This document shows positions 25,224-34,329 of a DNA stretch of 64,000 nucleotides, one piece after another. A model generated the notes under the pieces. The model worked only from the letters and a program-made list of their open reading frames with translations. It had not been told where the DNA came from and ran no database searches. Source of the DNA: JAFECT01 sp964432415 (GTDB lineage: Bacteria; Pseudomonadota; Alphaproteobacteria; Caulobacterales; Caulobacteraceae); the NCBI GenBank assembly GCA_964432415.1, contig CAYSNW010000012.1, positions 12,120 through 76,119 on the forward strand, given 5' to 3'. The stretch's first letter is position 1; each line of letters opens with the position of its first letter. Made by a program: the position numbers and the translations under genes.

Positions 25224-26012
25224 ATGGTTGGAACTCCGCCCCACCCGCCCCGTTCGCCTGACTTGAGCACTCCCGCCCCCCGCGACCGATTGTCCGGGCT
25301 CGCGCAATTCGCGCGGTCCGAGGCCTCGCCCCTGGCCGCCCTCGGCGTGCTGGCGGCCGGTCTGTTCATCTTCGTGCGTCTGGTCACCGAGGTGATCAAG
25401 GAGGGCGAGGGCCGCAATTTCGACCAGGCCGTGCTCGAGGCCCTGCGCGTCCCCGGCCATCCGCATCAGCCCATCGGCCCGCCCTGGCTGGAGATGGCGG
25501 CCGTCGACCTGACCTCCCTGGGCTCGGTGGCGGTGCTGGTGCTGCTGGCCCTGGTGGTGGTCGTCTTCCTGCTGATCCGCCGCCGGCCCTCGGCCGCGCT
25601 CCTGATCGTCGTGTCCCTCGGCGGTGGCATGATCGTGACCACCCTGCTCAAGAACGCTTACGGCCGCGAACGGCCCCCCGAGATTTACCGCGCCGTGGAG
25701 GTGGTCCGCGCCAGCTTCCCCAGCGGCCACGCCATGCTGACCGCCGCGACCTTCCTGACCCTGGGCGCGCTGATCGCCCGCGCCCTGCCCCAGCGCCGCC
25801 AGAAGGTCTACGTCCTGTCGGTGGCGGTGTTCCTGACCCTGCTGGTGGGCCTGACCCGCATCTACCTCGGCGTCCACTGGACCACCGACGTGCTCGCCGG
25901 CTGGAGCGTGGGCGCCGCCTGGGCCATGGCCTGCTGGCTGGGTTCGTTCAGCTGGGAGAAGTTCACCGACCGCCAGCTCGAGGCGCCGACGGAAAAGCCA
26001 CGGCCGCGCTAG
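25224..26012 (+). CDS. PAP2-family membrane phosphatase
   Basis: A 262-residue membrane protein with about six helices and the three-part PAP2 signature: KNAYGRERP (motif 1), ASFPSGHAML (motif 2) and TRIYLGVHWTTDV (motif 3). Such enzymes remove phosphate from lipid phosphates such as phosphatidate or undecaprenyl pyrophosphate on the outer face of the membrane. The start is uncertain: ATG at 25182 and 25224 are both in frame, and neither has a strong ribosome site. It converges with the antiporter gene with a four-base overlap. Confidence 0.85.
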   Translation: MVGTPPHPPRSPDLSTPAPRDRLSGLAQFARSEASPLAALGVLAAGLFIFVRLVTEVIKEGEGRNFDQAVLEALRVPGHPHQPIGPPWLEMAAVDLTSLGSVAVLVLLALVVVVFLLIRRRPSAALLIVVSLGGGMIVTTLLKNAYGRERPPEIYRAVEVVRASFPSGHAMLTAATFLTLGALIARALPQRRQKVYVLSVAVFLTLLVGLTRIYLGVHWTTDVLAGWSVGAAWAMACWLGSFSWEKFTDRQLEAPTEKPRPR

Positions 26013-27013
26013 AGCCGGAAGCCGATCAGCCCCGCCACGAACAGGCCGTAGCCCAGCGCCATGGCCGCCAGGAAGCCGCGCGACATCCGCCCGGTGCGGA
26101 ACCCCACGAACAGCAGCGCGATCGCCACAGCCGTCACCGCGCCGGCCAGGACCAGCGAGCGGTCCAGCAGCCAGGGCGTGAAGAACAGGCCGAAGGCGGT
26201 GGGGATGGTCGCCTGGATCATCATGGCGCCGGAAATGTTGGCCAGCGCCAGGCGGACCTTGCCCTGGCGGATCCAGATGATGGCGTTGAGCGTCTCCGGA
26301 AGCTCGGTGGCGATGGGGCTGATCAGCAGGGCCAGCAGCTGGGGCGGCAGGCCGAGCCGGGGGCCCAGCGCATCGATCTGGCCCACGAACAGGCGCGAGG
26401 CGAAGTAGATCACCACCACCGCGAGGCCGGTCTGCAGCAGGGCGAGACCCGTCGGGGCGACCGCGGCCTTCGGCGCGAGCTTCAGGGGCTCGAGCGCCTC
26501 CTCCTCGACCTCCTCCCCGCCGTCACGGGTCTCCTTCCAGACGTAGGCCGCGTAGGCGGCCAGGAACATCAGACCCAGCCACGGCTTCCAGGCGAACAGC
26601 ACCAGGCCGAGGCCGAGCTTCACCGCGAAGATGGCCAGGAACCAGCCCTGGTCGCGGCTGAGATGGCGGAAGGCATGGCGGTCCGCCGCATTGGGCCAGG
26701 GCCGGCGCGTCATGAACAGGGCCCAGCCGACGATGGCGTAGGCGATGGTCGCCAGGACCAGCGGCCCGCCCAGGGCCGCCCCCACCCCGATCGCCTTCTG
26801 GGCGGGGCTGGCCCCGAAGGCCACGGCGACGAATGTGACCACGCTTTCGGGCAGGGCCGTGCCGAAGGCCGCCAGGATGGTGCCCGTCGCCTTCTCCCCC
26901 ATCGCGTAGCGGCGGCCGATCCACTCCACGCCGTTCACGAAGTACTCGCAGGCGAGGTAGATCACCGCCGCCGAGCCGAGCAGCAGCACGATGGGAAGCA
27001 ACAGGTCTTGCAT
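26009..27013 (-). CDS. Sodium/calcium exchanger family (CaCA) antiporter
   Basis: A 334-residue membrane protein with ten or so helices and the two alpha repeats of the CaCA family: LAAFGTALPESVVTFVAVAF and ISPIATELPETLNAIIWIRQ, each with the key acidic residue. An acidic stretch (GGEEVEEEALE) lies in the central loop. It most likely exports Ca2+ or a related cation against Na+ or H+. It stands alone on the minus strand. Confidence 0.88.
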   Translation of the reverse strand: MQDLLLPIVLLLGSAAVIYLACEYFVNGVEWIGRRYAMGEKATGTILAAFGTALPESVVTFVAVAFGASPAQKAIGVGAALGGPLVLATIAYAIVGWALFMTRRPWPNAADRHAFRHLSRDQGWFLAIFAVKLGLGLVLFAWKPWLGLMFLAAYAAYVWKETRDGGEEVEEEALEPLKLAPKAAVAPTGLALLQTGLAVVVIYFASRLFVGQIDALGPRLGLPPQLLALLISPIATELPETLNAIIWIRQGKVRLALANISGAMMIQATIPTAFGLFFTPWLLDRSLVLAGAVTAVAIALLFVGFRTGRMSRGFLAAMALGYGLFVAGLIGFRL

Positions 27014-27064
27014 GGCGGGGCTCTTGCGGCCGCGCGCCTGCGCGCGTCAAGCGCGGATGATCCC

Positions 27065-27847
27065 CTATCGCTGCAGCGGCACGCCGACGATGGCCTTCAG
27101 CACCCAGCGGTCCTCGGTGGCCCGGGTCAGGCCCCGGCCCACCCCCAGGTTCAGGTCGAAGCCGCGCCAGCTGGTGTCGGCGACAGCGTAGATCACGTGA
27201 TCCAGGTCGCCGTAGCGCCCGCCCAGATGGTCCGCGTCGCCCAGCCCGTCATAGGTCTCGATCCCGAGGTTGAAGTCCTTCTTCACCGCCCAGCTGACCT
27301 TGATGTCCTGCTCGATGCTGACCGGGCCCCTGGCCGGGCCCGACACCGCCCAGTCGAAGTTGGTGTTGCCCGCCACCGTCCAGCGTCCCCTGCGCCAGCC
27401 GTAGATGGCCTTCAGCTCCGCGTTCCAGGGATTGATGTCCAGGTGGCGCTGGACCTTGCCGATCTCGAAATTGGCCCCCCACCACCAGTCCTGATGCTCG
27501 GTCTTCGGCGCGATGAACTTCAGCCGAAGCTTCTCGCCGTCAACGCGGTAGGCGCCGTGGCTGTCGAGCGTGGTCAGCACATAGGCGCCGAGCTCCAGGT
27601 TGTCGGTCAAGCCCAGGGCGAACTCGGGCGTGAACCGGTAGGTCCCGCGCGGCGTCTCCTCGCCCGCATAGGCCGGGATGCGGCGGCCCTCGGCCACATA
27701 GTTGTTGTGCAGGTCCAGCCCGAACTCTCCGGGCTTGCCCATCTCATCCATATAGACCTGGATTTCCTCGGGCGCGGCGAAGGCCGGCGCCGCGGCGGCG
27801 GCCAGCACAAGGCCGCCCAGGATCCGCGTCAGAAACAATCGCGCCAC
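27065..27847 (-). CDS. Exported barrel-like protein of unknown function
   Basis: A 260-residue protein starting with GTG. Its signal peptide ends APAFAAPEE. The rest is rich in alternating, aromatic-ended strands such as WWWGANFEIGKVQR, WTVAGNTNFDWAVSGPA and FNLGIETYDGLGD, and it ends VGVPLQR. This pattern suggests a small outer-membrane beta-barrel. I cannot name the family. It stands between the CaCA antiporter and the acyl-CoA synthetase on the same strand, with gaps of 51 and 92 bases. Confidence 0.6.
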   Translation of the reverse strand: MARLFLTRILGGLVLAAAAAPAFAAPEEIQVYMDEMGKPGEFGLDLHNNYVAEGRRIPAYAGEETPRGTYRFTPEFALGLTDNLELGAYVLTTLDSHGAYRVDGEKLRLKFIAPKTEHQDWWWGANFEIGKVQRHLDINPWNAELKAIYGWRRGRWTVAGNTNFDWAVSGPARGPVSIEQDIKVSWAVKKDFNLGIETYDGLGDADHLGGRYGDLDHVIYAVADTSWRGFDLNLGVGRGLTRATEDRWVLKAIVGVPLQR

Positions 27848-27939
27848 TGCCCGCTCCGCCCGCCCAGAACCGTCGCGGAAGCTGTCGCGAAATCCGGCGC
27901 GGCGCCACTGAATAGTTTTTCAGTTTTGCCGGTCCCGCC

Positions 27940-29628
27940 TCACGCGGTCCGGTTCACCGTCAGCCCCAGCTCGGCGATCATGGCCTGGCGGATCTCGAAC
28001 TTCTGGATCTTGCCGGTCACCGTCATGGGGAAGGCCTCGACGAAGCGGATGTAGCGCGGGATCTTGTAGTGGGCGATCTGGCCGCGGCAGAACTCGCGGA
28101 TCTCATCCTCCAGCGCCTCGTGGCCGGAGCGGAGCTTGATCCAGGCGCACAGCTCCTCGCCGAAGCGCTCGTCGGGCAGGCCCACGATCTGGGCGTCCTC
28201 GATCTTGGGGTGGGTGAACAGGAACTCCTCGATCTCGCGCGGATAGACGTTCTCGCCGCCGCGGATGATCATGTCCTTCAGCCGCCCGGTGATGTTGCAG
28301 TAGCCCTCCTGATCCAGGGTCGCGAGGTCGCCGGTGGCCATCCAGCCGTCCTTCAGCACCTCGTCGGTCTTGGCCTGGTCGTCCCAGTAGCCCAGCATCA
28401 CCGAATAGCCCTTGGTGCACAGCTCGCCCGGCTCGCCGCGCGGAACCATCAGCCCGTCGGGGCCCACGATCTTGACATCGACATGCGGCTGCACCCGCCC
28501 GACCGAGGACACCCGCCGCTCCAGCGGATCGTCCGTGGCGCTCTGGAAGCTGATCGGACTGGTCTCGGTCATGCCGTAGCCGATGGTCATCTCCGTGGCG
28601 CCCAGCCGGCCAATGACCTTCTTCATCACCTCGATCGGACAGGGGGCCCCGGCCATGATCCCGGTGCGCATGGCGCCGACGTCGAAGCGCGCGAACCCCG
28701 GGTGCTCCAGCACCGCGATGAACATGGTCGGCACGCCGTAGAGCCCGGTGCAGCGCTCGGCCTCCAGCGCCTTCAGGACCGCCTCCGCCTCGAAGCCGGC
28801 GGAGGGATAGACCATGGTCGTGCCGTGGTTGATGCAGGCCAGGTTGCCCATGACCATGCCGAAGCAGTGGTAGAGCGGCACCGGGATGCACAGCCGGTCG
28901 TCCGGCGTCAGCTTCAGGGCGTGGCCCACGAACAGGCCGTTGTTCAGGATGTTCCGGTGCGACAGGGTCGCGCCCTTGGGCAGGCCGGTGGTGCCCGAGG
29001 TGAACTGGATGTTGATGGCGTCGCGGTTGGACAGGCCCGCGCCCACCTCGGCCAGGCGCGCCAGGCCCTGCGGCGTCGCCAGGCCATAGAGCTCCTCGAA
29101 CTCCAGGAAGTTGGCCCGGGGCCGCCCCCCGATCTTGATCAGGCGCTTCAGGTGGGGGAGCACCCTGGAGCTCAGCTCCGGCGGGACCGAGGCGCCCAGG
29201 TCCGGCGCCGCCTCCTCGATCATCGCCGGATAGTCGCTGGTCTTGAACCGCCCGGCGCAGATCAGGGCCTTCACCCCGACCTTGTTCAGGGTGAACACCA
29301 GCTCGTGCGCCCGGTAGGCGGGATTGATGTTGACCAGGATCAGCCCGGCCTTGGCGGTGGCGAACTGGGTGACCAGCCACTCCGCGCAGTTGGGCGCCCA
29401 GATGCCCACCCGGTCGCCCGGCTCAAGCCCCAGCGCCAGCAACGCCGCCCCAACCTGATCGACCCGGCGTCCGAGCTCGGCCCAGCTCCAGCGGATGTCC
29501 TGGTGGACGGAGACCACCGCCTCCCGGTCCGCCCAGCGTTCGACCGCCTGGTCGAAGGCCTGCCCGATGGTGTCCTCACGCAGCGGCGGATGGTCCGCGC
29601 CGCGCACGTGGCTCAGCGACTGTTCCAT
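27940..29628 (-). CDS. AMP-dependent acyl-CoA synthetase
   Basis: A 562-residue adenylating enzyme activating a fatty or related acid to its CoA thioester. Motifs in order: FTSGTTGLPKGATLSHRN (phosphate loop), GYGMTETSPISFQS, DGWMATGDLATLDQEGYC, GRLKDMIIRGGENVYPREIE (hinge) and the C-terminal lysine in PMTVTGKIQKFEIR. No signal peptide. The long frame reaches further upstream, but the start at 29628 fits the family N-terminus (DTIGQAFDQAVERWADREAV). It follows the YbjN/PstS-like pair by 32 bases. Chain length of the substrate cannot be read. Confidence 0.9.
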   Translation of the reverse strand: MEQSLSHVRGADHPPLREDTIGQAFDQAVERWADREAVVSVHQDIRWSWAELGRRVDQVGAALLALGLEPGDRVGIWAPNCAEWLVTQFATAKAGLILVNINPAYRAHELVFTLNKVGVKALICAGRFKTSDYPAMIEEAAPDLGASVPPELSSRVLPHLKRLIKIGGRPRANFLEFEELYGLATPQGLARLAEVGAGLSNRDAINIQFTSGTTGLPKGATLSHRNILNNGLFVGHALKLTPDDRLCIPVPLYHCFGMVMGNLACINHGTTMVYPSAGFEAEAVLKALEAERCTGLYGVPTMFIAVLEHPGFARFDVGAMRTGIMAGAPCPIEVMKKVIGRLGATEMTIGYGMTETSPISFQSATDDPLERRVSSVGRVQPHVDVKIVGPDGLMVPRGEPGELCTKGYSVMLGYWDDQAKTDEVLKDGWMATGDLATLDQEGYCNITGRLKDMIIRGGENVYPREIEEFLFTHPKIEDAQIVGLPDERFGEELCAWIKLRSGHEALEDEIREFCRGQIAHYKIPRYIRFVEAFPMTVTGKIQKFEIRQAMIAELGLTVNRTA

Positions 29629-29660
29629 GGCGCGATACTGCGCCGCTGGCGGCCGGACGT

Positions 29661-30407
29661 CTAGAACGGGCTCTTCGACCTCGGCGCCTTGTCCTTGCCG
29701 TCGTTGGCCACGCGCGAGGACGGGTCGCTGGGCGCGCTCAGCAGCAGGGCTGAGCCGCTGTTCAGCATCGGCGCGGCCTCGACCGCGCGGCCGGGGGTTC
29801 CGACCAGGGTGGCCATGGGCAGGCCCTGTTCGGCGGCGAAGCCGTCGGCGACATAGCCGATCGAGTTCCTGGTCCCGCGCACCGTGGCCGCGACGCCCGC
29901 GTCGCCCTGGCTCATGACCCCGACCTTCCACTTGGAGGGATCGGCGCCGGCCGGGCCGCTGCGCGAGGCCAGCATGGCCACGAAGGTCCTGGAGGCGGCG
30001 CTGTCGGGCGACTGCTGAACCACCGCGATCGGCTCGTGCGGCAGGGCCACGCCCGGGTTCAGCCGCGCGATCTGCGGCGCGTCCCACATGGCGATGTCGC
30101 CGCGGTAGATGCGGGCCAGCACCGTGCGGCTGAGCTTGAGCTGGCCGGGGGCCAGGCCCTCGACATTGGCGACCGGAACCACGGACGCCGCGGCGGATGA
30201 CGAGGCCAGGGCCGTCGGGCGGCCGTGGGCCTGCCGGTCGGCGGCGGCCAGCTTGAGGTCGGGCCCCAGGTTGGCCATCCGGTCCTGCGCGCCCGGCTGG
30301 TTCATCGGATGCGCCAGGGCCTCGGCCAGGCTTTGGGCGAGCGCCGGCGCGGCGCCGAAGCCCAGGGTCAGGGCGGCCGCGGCCGCCATCAGGATTGTTC
30401 TAGCCAC
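29661..30407 (-). CDS. PstS-like exported protein, shortened and degenerate
   Basis: A 248-residue periplasmic protein with a signal peptide ending PALAQS. Its middle resembles the phosphate-binding protein PstS: VVPVANVEGLAPGQLKLS, VLARIYRGDIAMWDAPQIAR and LNPGVALPHEPIAVVQQS. The usual phosphate loop RSDGSGTT is replaced by QSPDSAASR, and most of the first lobe of PstS is missing. It starts with GTG and overlaps the YbjN-like gene by eight bases. It probably does not bind phosphate in the standard way. Function unknown. Confidence 0.65.
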   Translation of the reverse strand: MARTILMAAAAALTLGFGAAPALAQSLAEALAHPMNQPGAQDRMANLGPDLKLAAADRQAHGRPTALASSSAAASVVPVANVEGLAPGQLKLSRTVLARIYRGDIAMWDAPQIARLNPGVALPHEPIAVVQQSPDSAASRTFVAMLASRSGPAGADPSKWKVGVMSQGDAGVAATVRGTRNSIGYVADGFAAEQGLPMATLVGTPGRAVEAAPMLNSGSALLLSAPSDPSSRVANDGKDKAPRSKSPF

Positions 30408-30909
30408 CGGCCTTCACCGTGCGCAGATATTGCTGGAAAACGCCGATCCCGCCGATGAAGGTCCGGATCGACTCGTTCAGGCCATTGGTGTCCAGGCCGG
30501 GCGAGATCTGGACGTCCATCTCGACCACGACGTTGCGGCTGGGGTCGGCATAGCCTCGCAGCCAGCGGTGGCTGCGGTTCCAGCGGTTCATGATCACCGC
30601 GGTGGAGGCGTCGTCCGCGGTCAGGCCGCCGTCGAAGCGGATGCCGTAGAAGTACTGGAGCGAGGCGCAGCGGCTGTCCTTGCAGTCGGCCAGGAACACC
30701 ACCAGCGTCTGGTCGCCGCCCTTGACGATCACGGCGTTGATCGAGGCGTCGATGGTGGCGTCCAGCCCGCCCGACTTCAGCCAGGCCTGGGCGTCCTCCA
30801 GGGTCATGCCCCCCGCCGGCAGCGGCGCCGCCTGGGCCGTTCCCGCCGCCAGGGCCAGCGCCGCCAGCCCTGCCGCGGCGGCCATCGCCGCCCGTCTAAT
30901 GGTTTTCAT
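30400..30909 (-). CDS. Exported YbjN-domain protein
   Basis: A 169-residue protein with a signal peptide (ending GTAQAAP) and a YbjN-type domain: MTLEDAQAWLKSGGLDATID, a disulphide-capable pair in LADCKDSRCASLQYFYGIRF, and NRWNRSHRWLRGYADPSRNV. YbjN proteins are chaperone-fold proteins of poorly known role; this one is exported. GGGGG lies before the ATG. Its message should be shared with the PstS-like gene because the two overlap. Confidence 0.75.
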   Translation of the reverse strand: MKTIRRAAMAAAAGLAALALAAGTAQAAPLPAGGMTLEDAQAWLKSGGLDATIDASINAVIVKGGDQTLVVFLADCKDSRCASLQYFYGIRFDGGLTADDASTAVIMNRWNRSHRWLRGYADPSRNVVVEMDVQISPGLDTNGLNESIRTFIGGIGVFQQYLRTVKAGG

Positions 30910-31080
30910 GGATCCCCCCGGTACACGAGGAACGACCGTATCAGTGGATCGTGGAATCGCAAAAAAGAACGGTGAGGATTCAGGAACTGCCGGCGAGCCT
31001 GTGGCTCCCGGCGCGCGGTCTTCAACCGGCAGGCAAATTATGTCCCGCCGGAGTACGTTGCGGCGCGCGCGTCCGCGCCG

Positions 31081-34000
31081 TCAGAGATTCAGCAGCGCCG
31101 GGTCCCCGCCCTGGGCGGCGATATTGACGCTGACCGCGCGTTCGCTGGCGTAGCGCAGCAGGGCGTTGGGTCCGCCGGCCTTGGGGCCGGTGCCGCTCAG
31201 GCCCTCGCCGCCGAAGGGCTGCACGCCGACCACCGCCCCGATGATCGAACGGTTGACGTAGACGTTGCCGGCCGGGACCAGGCGCTTGACCTCCTCGGCG
31301 AAGGCCTCGATGCGGCTGTGCACCCCCAGCGTCAGGCCATAGCCGCGCGCCGCGAGCCGACCGGCCACCTCGCCCAGGTCCGCCGGGTCGTAGCGGTAGA
31401 TGTGCAGGACGGGGCCGAACACCTCGCGCTCCAGGAAGTCGGGCGAGGGGATTTCGGCGATGGTCGGGGCGAAGAACATGCCCTTCTGGCCCCAGGCGCC
31501 CGGATCGAGGCGGGTCAGGATCTTCGCCTCCGTCTCCAGCCGCTTCACGTGGGCTTCCAGCGCCGTGCGCGCCTCCTCGTCGATCACCGGACCGACGTCG
31601 GTGGAGGGATCGGAGGGATCGCCGATCACCAGGGTCTTCAGCGCCCCGGTCAGGCCCTCGATCAGGCCCTCGGCGGAGTCCTTGGGCACATAGAGGATGC
31701 GAAGCGCCGAGCAGCGCTGGCCGGCGGAGCCGATGGCCGAGAGGATCACGTCGTCGATCACCTGTTCGCGCAGCGCCGTGGTGTCGACGAACATGCCGTT
31801 CAGGCCGCCGGTTTCGGCGATGAAGGGGACGATGGCGCCGCGGCGGGCGGCCAGCGTCTGGTTGATCTTCCAGGCGGTGTCGGTGCCGCCGGTGAAGGCC
31901 ACGCCGTCGATTTCCGGGTGGCCCGTCAGCATGGCGCCCACGGTCTCGCCGCGCCCGGGCAGCAGAGCCAGCAGCCGCGCGTCCAGGCCCGCCTTGTGGA
32001 ACAGGCGCACGGCCTCGGCCGCGATCAGCGGGGTCTGTTCGGCCGGCTTGGCCATGACCGCATTGCCGGCGGCCAGCGCCGCGGCGATCTGGCCGGTGAA
32101 GATGGCCAGCGGGAAGTTCCAGGGGCTGATGCAGACGAAGACGCCGCGGCCGTGCATCTCCAGCTGGTTGGTCTCGCCGACCGGGCCGGTCAGCATCTCG
32201 GGACCCGCGAACTGCTTTTCGGCGAGATGGGCGTAGTAGCGGCAGAAGTCGACCGCCTCGCGCACCTCGGCCACGCCGTCGTTCAGCGTCTTGCCGCCCT
32301 CGCGCGCCAGCAGGGCCACCAGCCGGTCGATCTCGGCCTCGAGCGCATCGCCCATGGCGCGCAGCACCTTCGCCCGCGCCGGCCCGCCGGAGCGGTCCCA
32401 GCCGATCTGGGCGGCCTGGGCCAGGGTGATGGCCTCCCGGACGTCGGCCTCGGTGGCCTCGGCGACTTCGCCCAGGGTGCGCGAGCCGTCGACGGGGCTG
32501 GCCACCGGCAGGGCGCCTGACCCCTTCTTCAGCTTGCCGCCCACGATCGGCCCGGCCCGCAGGCGGTCGTCGTCGATGGCCTGCACGGCTTTCGCGATGC
32601 GCGCGCGGTCTTCGGCCCGGGTGAAGTCCAGGCCTTGCGAGTTCTGGCGGGAGGATCCGTACATGTTCAGGGGCGTCGCGATCTTGGGGTGGGGGCCGGG
32701 GTTCAGTTCGACGGCGGCGATGGGATCACTGACCACGTCGGCGGCCGGGACGCGGTCGTCGAGCAGGGCGTGGACGAAGGAGGTGTTGGCGCCGTTTTCC
32801 AACAGGCGGCGCACCAGATAGGGCAGCAGGTCCTCATGGCCGCCCACCGGCGCATAGGCGCGCACGATCAGGCCGCCGTAGCGGGTCTCCGCGGCCCGGT
32901 AGAGCGCCTCGCCCATGCCGTGCAGGCGCTGGTGCTCGATCGAGACCCCCGCCTCCTTCGCCATGTGGCGCACCGCCGCCAGCGTATGGGCGTTGTGGGT
33001 GGCGAACTGGGGATAGAGGTGCGGGGCCGCGCCGATCAGCTCGCGCGCGCAGACCAGGTAGGACAGGTCGGTGGAAGGCTTGGTGGTGAACACCGGATAG
33101 TCGGGACGGCCCGCCACCTGGGCGCGCTTGATCTCCGAGTCCCAGTAGGCGCCCTTGACCAGGCGCACCATCAGCCGCCGCCCCGAGCGGCGCGACAGGT
33201 CGGCGAGGCGTGCGATCACCTCGCGGCCGCGCTTCTGGTAGGCCTGGACCACGACGCCGAGGCCGGTCCAGTCGCCGAGCTCGGTCTCGTGCGCCAGCCG
33301 GTCGATCAGCTTCAGCGACAGGGTCAGCCGGTCGGCTTCTTCCGCGTCGATGGCGTAGTTCAGGTCGTACTTGGCCGCGATCAGAGCCAGGCGCTTGATG
33401 CGGGGATAGAGCTCGTCCCAGACCCGCGCCTCCTGCGTCGCGTCATAGCGGGGGCAGAGCGCCGACAGCTTGACCGAGACCCCGTGGCCAGTTTCGGGAC
33501 CGGAGCCGCCCTTGTTCTTTCCGACCGTCTCGATGGCCTGGGCGTAGAGCTTCTCATACCGCGCCGCGTCGGCGTCGGTGCGCGCGCCCTCGCCCAGCAT
33601 GTCGAAGGAGCAGAGGAACCCCTCCTTCTTCGCCCGCTTCAGCGCCGCGTCGATGCTGCGGCCGAGGACGAACTGCTCGCCCATGATGCGCACGGCGGCG
33701 GCCACCGCCTGGCGGATGACCGGCTCGCCCACCCGGTTGGCGATGCGGGTGATGAAGCCGGCCAGGTCGCGCTTGGCCTGCTCGTCCACATCGACGACGC
33801 GGCCGGTGAGCATCAGCCCGAGGGTCGAGGCGTTGACGAACAGGCTGTCGGACTTGCCGAAGTGCGACGCCCAGTCGGCCGAGCCGATCTTCTCCGCGAT
33901 CAGCCGGTCGCGGGTCTCCTCGTCGGGCGTACGCAGCAGGGCCTCGGCCAGGCACATCAGGGCCAGGCCCTCGCGGGTGCCGAGCGAAAACTCCTGCAGG

Positions 34001-34200
34001 AAGCTCTCCACCACGCCCTGGCGTTCGGTCTGGCCGCGCGCGTCGCGCACCAGGGCCTCGGCCTCGGTCACGACCTGGACGCGTTCGTCGGGCGACAGGG
34101 CCTTGGCCGCCAGCAGGCCGCGCACGACCGCCGCTTCATCGGCGAACTTGCCGTCGTCGAGACTTTCCCAGCAGTCGGGAACAGGAAGGGGCTTGCTCAT
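31081..34200 (-). CDS. putA: Bifunctional proline dehydrogenase / glutamate semialdehyde dehydrogenase
   Basis: A 1039-residue enzyme oxidising proline to glutamate in two steps with substrate channelling. The FAD-dependent proline dehydrogenase barrel shows DAEEADRL, GVVVQAYQKRG, RLVKGAYWDSEIKRA and FATHNAHTLAAV. The NAD-dependent aldehyde dehydrogenase part shows the catalytic glutamate in ETGGLNGMF and cysteine in GSAGQRCSALR. There is no ribbon-helix-helix DNA-binding domain at the N-terminus, so it cannot repress itself like E. coli PutA; the divergent Lrp-type gene is the likely regulator. Starts at 34200 or 34230 are both possible. Confidence 0.94.
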   Translation of the reverse strand: MSKPLPVPDCWESLDDGKFADEAAVVRGLLAAKALSPDERVQVVTEAEALVRDARGQTERQGVVESFLQEFSLGTREGLALMCLAEALLRTPDEETRDRLIAEKIGSADWASHFGKSDSLFVNASTLGLMLTGRVVDVDEQAKRDLAGFITRIANRVGEPVIRQAVAAAVRIMGEQFVLGRSIDAALKRAKKEGFLCSFDMLGEGARTDADAARYEKLYAQAIETVGKNKGGSGPETGHGVSVKLSALCPRYDATQEARVWDELYPRIKRLALIAAKYDLNYAIDAEEADRLTLSLKLIDRLAHETELGDWTGLGVVVQAYQKRGREVIARLADLSRRSGRRLMVRLVKGAYWDSEIKRAQVAGRPDYPVFTTKPSTDLSYLVCARELIGAAPHLYPQFATHNAHTLAAVRHMAKEAGVSIEHQRLHGMGEALYRAAETRYGGLIVRAYAPVGGHEDLLPYLVRRLLENGANTSFVHALLDDRVPAADVVSDPIAAVELNPGPHPKIATPLNMYGSSRQNSQGLDFTRAEDRARIAKAVQAIDDDRLRAGPIVGGKLKKGSGALPVASPVDGSRTLGEVAEATEADVREAITLAQAAQIGWDRSGGPARAKVLRAMGDALEAEIDRLVALLAREGGKTLNDGVAEVREAVDFCRYYAHLAEKQFAGPEMLTGPVGETNQLEMHGRGVFVCISPWNFPLAIFTGQIAAALAAGNAVMAKPAEQTPLIAAEAVRLFHKAGLDARLLALLPGRGETVGAMLTGHPEIDGVAFTGGTDTAWKINQTLAARRGAIVPFIAETGGLNGMFVDTTALREQVIDDVILSAIGSAGQRCSALRILYVPKDSAEGLIEGLTGALKTLVIGDPSDPSTDVGPVIDEEARTALEAHVKRLETEAKILTRLDPGAWGQKGMFFAPTIAEIPSPDFLEREVFGPVLHIYRYDPADLGEVAGRLAARGYGLTLGVHSRIEAFAEEVKRLVPAGNVYVNRSIIGAVVGVQPFGGEGLSGTGPKAGGPNALLRYASERAVSVNIAAQGGDPALLNL

Positions 34201-34273
34201 GCGGCCTGGAATATGGGTGCGGGAGGACATCGTCGGTATACCGTGTCCTGTGCCATATTTTCTTGGTTTTTTC

Positions 34274-34286
34274 CGCCACAATGGCG
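34274..34286. promoter_or_regulatory. Inverted repeat in the putA/putR divergent promoter
   Basis: CGCCA-CAA-TGGCG lies in the AT-rich gap between the two divergent genes, flanked by TTTTTTC and AATATCC. An Lrp-type activator would bind about here. The repeat is short and could be chance; the position is what makes it worth listing. Confidence 0.3.
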
Positions 34287-34329
34287 AATATCCTTCCGAT
34301 TACAGACCTGTTCCGTGAAGGATATTTCC

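Noticed and set aside
27907..27924. ACTGAA-TAGTTT-TTCAGT inverted repeat between the acyl-CoA synthetase and barrel genes
   Set aside because: Six-base arms in an AT-rich spot are easily chance, and no regulator gene is near; not strong enough to list as a site.
29629..30087. N-terminal extension of the acyl-CoA synthetase
   Set aside because: It overlaps the PstS-like gene in another frame and looks like shadow sequence; the family N-terminus begins at the ATG at 29628.
31081..34200. Self-repressing PutA
   Set aside because: The N-terminus lacks a ribbon-helix-helix domain; regulation is better assigned to the divergent Lrp-type protein.
32635..34329. Long extension upstream of the Lrp-type regulator
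   Set aside because: It runs antisense through putA. The HTH begins right after the GTG at 34330, which has a ribosome site.
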